A DNA stretch of 20,081 bases, from the NCBI GenBank assembly GCA_031262005.1, contig JAISIO010000021.1, positions 1 through 20,081 on the forward strand, read 5' to 3'. The notes beneath the pieces were generated by a model. The model was given only the letters and a program-made list of their open reading frames with translations. It was not told where the DNA came from and made no database searches. The stretch's first letter is position 1; each line of letters starts with the position of its first letter. Of this stretch, positions 14,408 to 20,081 are shown in pieces. The position numbers and the translations under genes were made by a program. Origin of the DNA: Bacteroidales bacterium (GTDB lineage Bacteria; Bacteroidota; Bacteroidia; Bacteroidales; UBA1715).

Positions 14408-16540
14408 ATGATACAAGGAATTAAAAAAAATATTCAATTAAGCAATGGCAAAACCATTGAAATTGAGACAGGAAAACTGGCAAAACAAGCCGATGGCTCG
14501 GTAGTGGTAAAAATGGGTAATACCATGTTGCTTGCAACAGTATGTGCTGCTACAGATGCAAAACCGGGAACCGATTTTATGCCGTTAACGGTAGAATACA
14601 AAGAAAAATTCGGTGCAGCCGGTCGTTTCCCCGGCGGTTTTACTCGTCGCGAAGGACGTGCTTCGGATTATGAAATATTGGTATCTCGTTTGATTGACCG
14701 TGCGCTTCGTCCGTTGTTTCCCGACGATTATCATGCCGACGTTTTTGTAAACGTTATCCTTATTTCAGCAGATGGCAACGATATGCCCGATGCTCTTGCC
14801 GGTTTGGCAGCCTCGGCAGCATTAGCTGTTTCCGATATTCCGTTCAACGGACCAATTTCGGAAGTACGTGTAGCGCGCATTGACGGCAAATATTGCGTAA
14901 ACCCAACTTCTTCGGAATTGAAAAAAGCCGATATAGACATTATTGTAGCTGCAACCATCGACAACATTATGATGGTGGAAGGCGAAATGAAAGAAGTTTC
15001 GGAAACCGAAATGTTGGAAGCAATTAAAGTTGCTCACGAAGAAATAAAAGTTCATTGCCGTGCGCAAATGGAATTGATGCAAGAAGTAGGCAAAACCGTA
15101 AAACGTACCTATTGCCACGAAGAACACGACGAAGAATTGAAAAAAGATATTTGGGCAAAAACATACGATAAAGTGTATGCGGTGGCAGCTTCGTGCAATG
15201 CAAACAAACACTCTCGCGGCGATGCTTTCAAAGCTATCAAAGCAGAATATTGCGAGCAATTGGGCGCAGAGCAAGCCGAAGCAAAAGCGTTCTTGATAGG
15301 TCAATATTACCATGCGGTAGAAAAAGAAGCTATGCGTCGTGCTATTCTCGACGAAGGCAAACGTTTGGACGGACGTAAAACAACCGAAATTCGTCCGATT
15401 TGGGCAGAAGTTGATTATTTGCCAATGGCTCATGGTTCGGCAGTGTTCACTCGTGGCGAAACGCAATCGCTTACAACCGTAACTTTGGGAACTAAAAACG
15501 ATGAGAAATTAATCGACGAAGTTCTTACACAAGGCAAAGAACGTTTCTTATTACATTATAATTTTCCTCCGTTCTCTACCGGTGAAGCTCGTGCGGCGCG
15601 CGGCGTTGGTCGTCGTGAAATAGGACACGGAAATTTGGCACACCGTGCATTGAAAGCTGTGCTTCCTGCCGATTATGCGTATGTAATTCGTATTGTTTCC
15701 GATATTTTAGAATCAAATGGGTCGTCGTCTATGGCTACGGTTTGTGCCGGAACATTGGCTTTAATGGACGCAGGTGTGAATATTTCAAAACCTGTTTCGG
15801 GTATTGCAATGGGACTTATTTCTGAAAACAAAGGAACAAATTATGCGGTGCTTTCCGATATTTTGGGCGACGAAGACCACCTTGGCGATATGGACTTTAA
15901 AGTAACCGGAACAAAAGACGGAATTACCGCTACGCAAATGGATATAAAAGTTGACGGACTTTCGTTTGAAATTTTAGAAAAAGCATTGGCGCAAGCAAAA
16001 GAAGGTCGTATGCACATTTTGAATAAAATTACCGAAACGATTGCAGAACCTCGTGCTGATTTGAAACCACACGCTCCACGAATTGAAAAACTGATTATCG
16101 ACAAAGATTATATTGGTGCAATTATTGGTTCGGGCGGTAAAAATATTCAAGAATTACAAGCGCGCACCAATACTACCATTGCAATTGAAGAAGTTGATGG
16201 TAAAGGTATTGTTGAAATTTGCGGTAATGATAAAGCAGGAATGGACGCTGCAAAAGAATACATTAAAGGCATTGCACAAGAACCCGAAGTGGGTGCTGTG
16301 TATACGGCAAAAGTGAAATCAATTGTGGAATTTGGAGCATTTGTAGAATTTATGCCGCAACGCGAAGGCTTGTTGCACGTGTCGGAAATTGCTTGGAAAC
16401 GTGTAGAAAAAGTGAGCGACGAACTTACCGAAGGGCAAGAAATAGAAGTGAAACTTTTGGGAATTGATAAAGGTAAATATAAATTGTCGAGAAAAGCTCT
16501 TTTGCCACGCCCTCCACGTCCAGAAGGCGACAGACAATAA
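14408..16540 (+). CDS. pnp: Polyribonucleotide nucleotidyltransferase (PNPase)
   Basis: A 710-residue PNPase, the usual length. It degrades RNA 3'-to-5' using phosphate and works in mRNA turnover. It has two RNase PH domains: the first contains GRFPGGFTRREGR and DRALRPLFP, the second EIGHGNLAHRAL and DILGDEDHLGDMDFKVTGT with catalytic-type aspartates. Then come a KH domain (from about residue 560, IIGSGGKNIQELQ) and an S1 domain (from about 630, GAFVEFMPQREGLLHVSEIA). I start it at ATG 14408 (MIQGIKKN). An in-frame ATG at 14333 lies inside the rpsO-pnp hairpin and would add a non-conserved 25-residue tail. The gene is followed by a strong terminator. Confidence 0.98.
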   Translation: MIQGIKKNIQLSNGKTIEIETGKLAKQADGSVVVKMGNTMLLATVCAATDAKPGTDFMPLTVEYKEKFGAAGRFPGGFTRREGRASDYEILVSRLIDRALRPLFPDDYHADVFVNVILISADGNDMPDALAGLAASAALAVSDIPFNGPISEVRVARIDGKYCVNPTSSELKKADIDIIVAATIDNIMMVEGEMKEVSETEMLEAIKVAHEEIKVHCRAQMELMQEVGKTVKRTYCHEEHDEELKKDIWAKTYDKVYAVAASCNANKHSRGDAFKAIKAEYCEQLGAEQAEAKAFLIGQYYHAVEKEAMRRAILDEGKRLDGRKTTEIRPIWAEVDYLPMAHGSAVFTRGETQSLTTVTLGTKNDEKLIDEVLTQGKERFLLHYNFPPFSTGEARAARGVGRREIGHGNLAHRALKAVLPADYAYVIRIVSDILESNGSSSMATVCAGTLALMDAGVNISKPVSGIAMGLISENKGTNYAVLSDILGDEDHLGDMDFKVTGTKDGITATQMDIKVDGLSFEILEKALAQAKEGRMHILNKITETIAEPRADLKPHAPRIEKLIIDKDYIGAIIGSGGKNIQELQARTNTTIAIEEVDGKGIVEICGNDKAGMDAAKEYIKGIAQEPEVGAVYTAKVKSIVEFGAFVEFMPQREGLLHVSEIAWKRVEKVSDELTEGQEIEVKLLGIDKGKYKLSRKALLPRPPRPEGDRQ

Positions 16541-16562
16541 GATCTATTGTATAATAGTAACA

Positions 16563-16597
16563 AAAAGAGGCAAGCGAAATTTTCGCTTGCCTCTTTT
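16563..16597 (+). terminator. Strong Rho-independent terminator after pnp
   Basis: AAAAGAGGCAAGCGAAA (16563-16579) and TTTCGCTTGCCTCTTTT (16581-16597) are perfect reverse complements. The inner A/T bases form the loop and the outer arm ends in a T-run followed by ATTTAT. It lies 22 nt past the pnp stop. Confidence 0.9.
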
Positions 16598-16642
16598 ATT
16601 TATGGGTAGTTCTAAAAATATGGCTTTAGCTTCGCCCAGCCA

Positions 16643-16667
16643 CCGGTCGTTGAGCGAAGTCGAAAGG
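16643..16667. repeat. REP-like sequence related to 8875-8896
   Basis: The core GGTCGTTGAGCGAAGTCGAA matches, in reverse complement, the block GGTTGCTGAGCGTAGTCGAA formed by 8876-8895 (17 of 20 positions by eye). Two occurrences in 20 kb point to a dispersed intergenic repeat. Confidence 0.55.
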
Positions 16668-16833
16668 TGAACTATGTTTAACCAAGGTGAGCGCATGAAA
16701 ATAAATTAATTCGCTCACAATCAAACAATTAATAAATTCTGTGGCATTTCATCCTCAGTTTTGACCATTAAACCAAGACTACAGAATTCTATGACTAATC
16801 CAAATTATTTTAGTTAAAAATTCATATTTTTAA

Positions 16834-16899
16834 GCAGATTGCACAAATTTAATTTTCAATTTTCAATTTTCAATTTTCCATTAAATCAGTGTTATCTGC
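16834..16899. repeat. Imperfect palindrome enclosing four AATTTTC heptamers
   Basis: GCAGAT-TG-CAC-AA-ATTTAA (16834-16852) faces TTAAAT-CA-GTG-TT-ATCTGC (16881-16899): 15 of 19 positions pair, with the mismatches as two symmetric 2-nt internal loops. Between them AATTTTC is repeated four times without change (16851-16878). Confidence 0.8.
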
Positions 16900-16999
16900 A
16901 TGCAAAAAAATATTGTTGTCTGATAAAAACTATACGCCTCTCTCCCAGAATCAAACAATTACAGAAACGCTAAACTTTCGTGGGGTTGCCCTGAAATTA

Positions 17000-17027
17000 T
17001 TCATTGCTCATTGTTCATTATTCATTG
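17000..17027. repeat. Heptamer array TTCATTG/CTCATTG/TTCATTA/TTCATTG in the MATE promoter
   Basis: Four consecutive 7-nt units of the form YTCATTR. The TTG that serves as -33 element for the MATE gene is the end of unit two. Confidence 0.75.
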
Positions 17028-17042
17028 AATTTACTACTTTTG
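17011..17042 (+). promoter_or_regulatory. Promoter of the MATE exporter gene
   Basis: TTG (17011-17013), a 21-nt spacer and TACTTTTG (17035-17042) fit the Bacteroidota pattern. Transcription would start near 17049, which excludes the upstream in-frame ATG at 17004 and supports ATG 17064. Confidence 0.6.
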
Positions 17043-17063
17043 CCCGCAAATTTTTCAAACCTC

Positions 17064-18437
17064 ATGAATCTACGTAATCGCTTGTCGTTTTTAACCGCAA
17101 ACAAGGAATTTTATCCCTTACTGTTAAAACTTTCAATACCTATAATTTTACAGGGATTCTTAAGTACGGCACTCGTGTTTGTTGATGTGCTTATGGTGGG
17201 ACAATTGGGCGAACAGGCGGTAGCAAGCGTTGGTTTGGGCAATCAATTTACCCTTATTTTTATAATGATAGCTAATGGCTGTGCCGGCGGAACGGGAATT
17301 TTTGCAGCGCAATATTGGGGTAGACGGTACGTGAAACACATTCGACAAACATTTACAATTGGTTTGCGCTACAGTTTGCTTATTGGCGTAGTATTTTCCG
17401 TTGCATCTATATTTTTTTCACAAGAAATCATATCATTTTATTCGCCCGACCCCGCAGTACAGGTCGAAGGCGGACATTATTTGCATTTATTAGGAATTAG
17501 TTATATATTCTTCTCAATTACAGTAGTTTATGCAGCCACATTACGCAGCACAAAATTGGTGATGTTACCGCTTATTGCAAGTAGTATAGCTCTTTCGCTC
17601 AATGCGTTTTTGAATTATGGGTTAATATTGGGAAATTGCGGTTTTCCCAAAATGGGAGTAACCGGAGCGGGTATTTCCATGATTATAGCTCGTGTGGTGG
17701 AATGTGCAATTATTGTAGGAGTAACACGCTATCAAAAACTGCCTATGGTAAAACGGGTGGGCAATATATTCTGGGCAAAAGTCAAAGGACAGCGAGAATA
17801 TTTCAGAGTGGTATTTCCTGTGGTTATGCAAAATATCGGCTGGGTTGTAGGAATTTCGCTCTACATGAAAATATATGCTTCGATAAGTACCATAGCTCTT
17901 GCCTCTGTCAATATTTCGGAAACGCTCGAAAAAATGGGTTTTATGGCTTTTGTGAGTATGGCAAACGCCTGCGCCATTATGATAGGCAATGCCATAGGTG
18001 CCGGACGTGAAGATTTGGCGCGCGATTACGGTCGAAAATTATTGTTCATAGGTATAGTGGGCGCAATAGCTATGGGTGCTATTATTATTGCTATTCGCCC
18101 ATACGTTATACAATTGTACAACTTAGATGCCGAAGGCGTGCGCAATGTGTCGTACCTGATGCTATTCATGGCATGTGTAATGTGGCTCAAAGCATGTAAT
18201 GTAATTTTCAATGGAGGTATACTGCGTGGCGGCGGCGACACCAAATACAGTATGTTTATAGACATTGGCGGCGTGTGGCTCATTGGTATTCCTATGGGTT
18301 ACATTGCGGCTTTTGTGTGGGACTTACCCATATATTTTGTGGTACTCTGTATATATGCCGAAGAATTGGTAAAAATGATTGTTGGGTTCCACCGTTTTCT
18401 ATCGAATAAGTGGGTGCGAAATTTGGTGAGGAAATAA
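17064..18437 (+). CDS. MATE-family multidrug/toxin exporter
   Basis: A 457-residue polytopic membrane protein with about 12 predicted transmembrane helices in two related halves. The family pattern is clear in the first half: PIILQGFLSTALVFVDVLMVGQLGEQAVASVGLGNQ and AAQYWGRR. The second half contains NISETLEKMGFMAFVSMANACAIMIGNAIGAGR, the equivalent of the MATE second-half signature. MATE proteins export organic cations and drugs across the inner membrane in exchange for sodium or protons; the substrate here is unknown. I start at ATG 17064 (MNLRNRLSF) because the promoter lies at 17011-17042. It is transcribed alone, with repeat-bearing gaps on both sides. Confidence 0.93.
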   Translation: MNLRNRLSFLTANKEFYPLLLKLSIPIILQGFLSTALVFVDVLMVGQLGEQAVASVGLGNQFTLIFIMIANGCAGGTGIFAAQYWGRRYVKHIRQTFTIGLRYSLLIGVVFSVASIFFSQEIISFYSPDPAVQVEGGHYLHLLGISYIFFSITVVYAATLRSTKLVMLPLIASSIALSLNAFLNYGLILGNCGFPKMGVTGAGISMIIARVVECAIIVGVTRYQKLPMVKRVGNIFWAKVKGQREYFRVVFPVVMQNIGWVVGISLYMKIYASISTIALASVNISETLEKMGFMAFVSMANACAIMIGNAIGAGREDLARDYGRKLLFIGIVGAIAMGAIIIAIRPYVIQLYNLDAEGVRNVSYLMLFMACVMWLKACNVIFNGGILRGGGDTKYSMFIDIGGVWLIGIPMGYIAAFVWDLPIYFVVLCIYAEELVKMIVGFHRFLSNKWVRNLVRK

Positions 18438-18447
18438 TAGTAAAATC

Positions 18448-18505
18448 CTCAGATGACGCACAGATTTTTCTTTAATGTATCTGCAAAAAATCTGTTACAT
18501 CTGAG
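18448..18505 (+). terminator. Long imperfect palindrome after the MATE gene (probable terminator; also a repeat-family member)
   Basis: CTCAGATG (18448-18455) pairs with CATCTGAG (18498-18505), and ACAGATTTTT (18460-18469) with AAAAATCTGT (18486-18495), separated by short internal loops. It starts 11 nt after the stop. Its ATCTG core and two-block architecture resemble the palindrome at 16834-16899. Confidence 0.65.
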
Positions 18506-18531
18506 TAGGAAGAGAAAAAACAACGTGTCAA

Positions 18532-18560
18532 AATTTTTCAATTTTCAATTTTCAATTTTC
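18532..18560. repeat. Second AATTTTC heptamer array
   Basis: One 8-nt variant (AATTTTTC, 18532-18539) followed by three perfect AATTTTC units (18540-18560). It is the same unit as at 16851-16878, and is followed at 18569-18579 by CTATACGCCTC, also found at 16930-16940. Confidence 0.85.
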
Positions 18561-18584
18561 AATTCAATCTATACGCCTCCCCTA

Positions 18585-18614
18585 TTGTCTTTCTCAAAAC
18601 AAATTGTATCTTTG
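18585..18614 (+). promoter_or_regulatory. Promoter of the aminotransferase gene
   Basis: TTG (18585-18587), a 19-nt spacer and TATCTTTG (18607-18614): an exact Bacteroidota-type promoter. Transcription near 18620 leaves an unusually long leader of about 140 nt before the ATG at 18760. Confidence 0.7.
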
Positions 18615-18662
18615 CCGGCAAACGAGACACACTGTGCTATTCAAACAAGGAATACTGCAACT

Positions 18663-18719
18663 ATGGATTCAAAAAGCCTTTGCCACTTGCTCCCTGTAGT
18701 TTCGGTAGTTCCAGTATAG
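18663..18719 (+). other. Possible 18-codon leader ORF in the aminotransferase 5' region
   Basis: Within the predicted leader an ATG opens MDSKSLCHLLPVVSVVPV and stops at 18719. It has five Val and three Leu in 18 codons. A weak stem GTAGTTT/AAACTAC (18696-18702 with 18733-18739) overlaps its end. There is no T-run terminator, so attenuation is only a possibility; it may be chance. Confidence 0.2.
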
Positions 18720-18759
18720 CCAAGGTTCTCGAAAACTACGTTACTAAAACAATTAAAAA

Positions 18760-20070
18760 ATGCAAACCCCAATTCCCCACCATATAGTAGATGAAAAACT
18801 TGCTCAAAATGGCATTAACGATGTTGGTTCGGCAAGTATTCGACAAATTTCAAAAGTAGTGCACGAAGTAGAACAAGCTACCGGAGAATGCTATGTTAAA
18901 ATGGACATGGGTGTGCCCGGGTTACCCGCTGCGCAAATAGGCATTGATGCCGAAATTGAAGCCTTGCACAACGGAGTTGCTTCACTGTATCCATCAATTG
19001 AAGGTATTGCCGAACTGAAAACCGAGATGGCTCGCTTTGTAAAATCGTTTTTAAATATCAACGTTTCACCCACATCGTGCGTGCCCACGGTTGGATCCAT
19101 GCAAGGAGGCTTTGCCGCATTTTTAACCGCTTGTCGCCGCGATGCAAGCCGCCCCAAAATGCTTTTTATAGACCCCGGATTTCCGGTACAAAAACAGCAA
19201 ATGAATATTCTCGGTTTGCCGTATGATAATTTTGATGTGTACGAATTTCGTGGCGAAAAATTACGCCTAAAATTAGAAGAATATTGCCAAACGGGCGAAT
19301 ATTCCACACTGATTTATTCAAGTCCCAACAACCCTTCGTGGATTTGTTTCCGAGAAGAAGAATTGCAAATTATAGGCGAAATTGCCAACAAGTATGACCT
19401 GATTGTAATAGAAGATTTGGCATATTTTGCAATGGATTTCCGCGCCGATTACGGCACGCCGAACGTAGCTCCTTTTCAACCGACCGTAGCCCGCTACACC
19501 AACAATTATATGTTGCTCATTTCGGCATCAAAAGTATTTAGCTACGCAGGTCAGCGCATTGCAATGCTGGTGGTTTCCGATACACTTATGCAACGCTCAT
19601 TCCCCGATTTGAAACGTTTTTTTGCATCAACGGAATTTGGCAAAGCATTGATTTATGGTGGAATGTACGCACTTTCGTCGGGAACGGCACATTCGGTGCA
19701 GTATGCTTTTTTGGCAATGTTACGAGCTGCCAACAATGGAACATACAATTTTGTGAACGATATAAAAATCTACGGCGAACGGGCAAAACGAATGAAAGAA
19801 CTTTTCGTAAACAATGGTTTTACAATTGTTTACGATACCGATATAGACCAACCGATAGCCGACGGATTTTACTTTACTATTGCTTACCCCGGAATGAGCG
19901 GAAAAGAACTTTTGAGCGAATTATTATATTACGGTATTAGTGCTATCACGCTCGATATTACCGGCAGCAAACGCAGTGATGGTTTGCGCGCCTGCACTTC
20001 GCAAATTACCGACAGACAAATAGAACTGTTGGAAGAACGATTAAAATTATTTTATACAAATCATAAATAG
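18760..20070 (+). CDS. PLP-dependent aminotransferase, class I/II (fold type I)
   Basis: A 436-residue fold type I aminotransferase that moves an amino group between an amino acid and a 2-oxo acid in the cytosol. Visible features are the VGSMQGGFAAF region (111-121) that binds the cofactor phosphate, SPNNPSW (188-194) with the Asn that contacts PLP, IEDLAYF (217-223) with Asp and Tyr, and SASKVFSYAGQRIAM (255-269) with Lys258 as the Schiff-base lysine and Arg266 as phosphate ligand. The C-terminus is complete. The substrate cannot be read from the sequence; aspartate, aromatic, alanine or branched-chain specificity are all possible. The ATG follows an A-rich leader. Another ATG at 20077 may begin the next gene, but only 5 bases remain. 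Confidence 0.92.
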   Translation: MQTPIPHHIVDEKLAQNGINDVGSASIRQISKVVHEVEQATGECYVKMDMGVPGLPAAQIGIDAEIEALHNGVASLYPSIEGIAELKTEMARFVKSFLNINVSPTSCVPTVGSMQGGFAAFLTACRRDASRPKMLFIDPGFPVQKQQMNILGLPYDNFDVYEFRGEKLRLKLEEYCQTGEYSTLIYSSPNNPSWICFREEELQIIGEIANKYDLIVIEDLAYFAMDFRADYGTPNVAPFQPTVARYTNNYMLLISASKVFSYAGQRIAMLVVSDTLMQRSFPDLKRFFASTEFGKALIYGGMYALSSGTAHSVQYAFLAMLRAANNGTYNFVNDIKIYGERAKRMKELFVNNGFTIVYDTDIDQPIADGFYFTIAYPGMSGKELLSELLYYGISAITLDITGSKRSDGLRACTSQITDRQIELLEERLKLFYTNHK

Positions 20071-20081
20071 AACATTATGGC

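Larger units (their letters stand above)
16598..17010. other. Repeat-rich intergenic region between pnp and the MATE gene
   Basis: No convincing gene. From left to right it holds a REP-like variant (16643-16667), a 7-bp stem GTGAGCG/CGCTCAC (16687-16693 with 16712-16718), an 8-bp stem AATTCTGT/ACAGAATT (16735-16742 with 16781-16788), an imperfect palindrome (16834-16899) enclosing an AATTTTC array (16851-16878), the 11-mer CTATACGCCTC (16930-16940) and the start of a TCATT heptamer array (from 17000). Confidence 0.55.

Noticed and set aside
14822..15466. 214-codon minus-strand ORF inside pnp
   Set aside because: It lies wholly antisense to a well-conserved PNPase and its Phe/Cys-rich composition is that of a shadow frame.
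16851..16878. AATTTTC repeats as a CRISPR-like array
   Set aside because: The units are contiguous 7-mers without spacers and no cas gene is present.
17004..17063. Upstream ATG adding 20 residues to the MATE protein
   Set aside because: It is upstream of the -7 box and inside the heptamer array.

Overview
The window looks like a chromosomal segment of a low-to-moderate GC Bacteroidota (probably Bacteroidales). The evidence is a fused SecD-SecF protein of about 1,000 residues, A-rich leaders without clear Shine-Dalgarno sequences, FtsE, PNPase and SufB of Bacteroidota flavour, and TANNTTTG -7 boxes in front of most transcription units (several with a TTG -33 element 17-21 nt upstream). No rRNA, tRNA, insertion sequence, integrase or CRISPR array is visible. 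Taxon assignment is inference from these traits, not from a search.

Left half (1-7,250), all on the minus strand, in order of transcription: ftsE; an MBOAT-family membrane O-acyltransferase; an SGNH-hydrolase-like lipid-anchored or membrane-anchored partner; sufB (Fe-S assembly, standing alone without sufC/sufD/sufS); lepA (EF-4); and a 2-hydroxyacid dehydrogenase running off the left edge. ftsE, the MBOAT gene and the SGNH gene are only 2-3 nt apart and look like one operon. The MBOAT gene is interrupted by a run of ten C (coding strand, 6264-6273) that puts its 3' four fifths out of frame. Nine (or twelve) C would restore a 489-residue protein. This is the strongest candidate in the window for something new: a homopolymer ON/OFF switch in a surface or envelope glycan O-acetylation gene.

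Middle (7,250-14,000): a MurC-like Mur ligase with an atypical P-loop (+), an intergenic region with two inverted REP-like repeats, secDF (-) with its terminator, and an RsmF-type rRNA m5C methyltransferase (+). Its downstream gap holds a 15-bp tandem repeat plus a perfect 17-bp inverted copy.

Right part (14,000-20,081), all on the plus strand: rpsO-pnp with a hairpin between them and a strong terminator after pnp, a MATE-family exporter, and a PLP-dependent class I/II aminotransferase. The gaps before and after the MATE gene share an AATTTTC heptamer array, an imperfect ATCTG-type palindrome and an 11-nt exact repeat, suggesting related or duplicated intergenic modules.

Most genes are housekeeping functions (translation, RNA turnover, protein export, Fe-S assembly, peptidoglycan). 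The accessory interest lies in the acetylation operon and the repeat-rich intergenic stretches.
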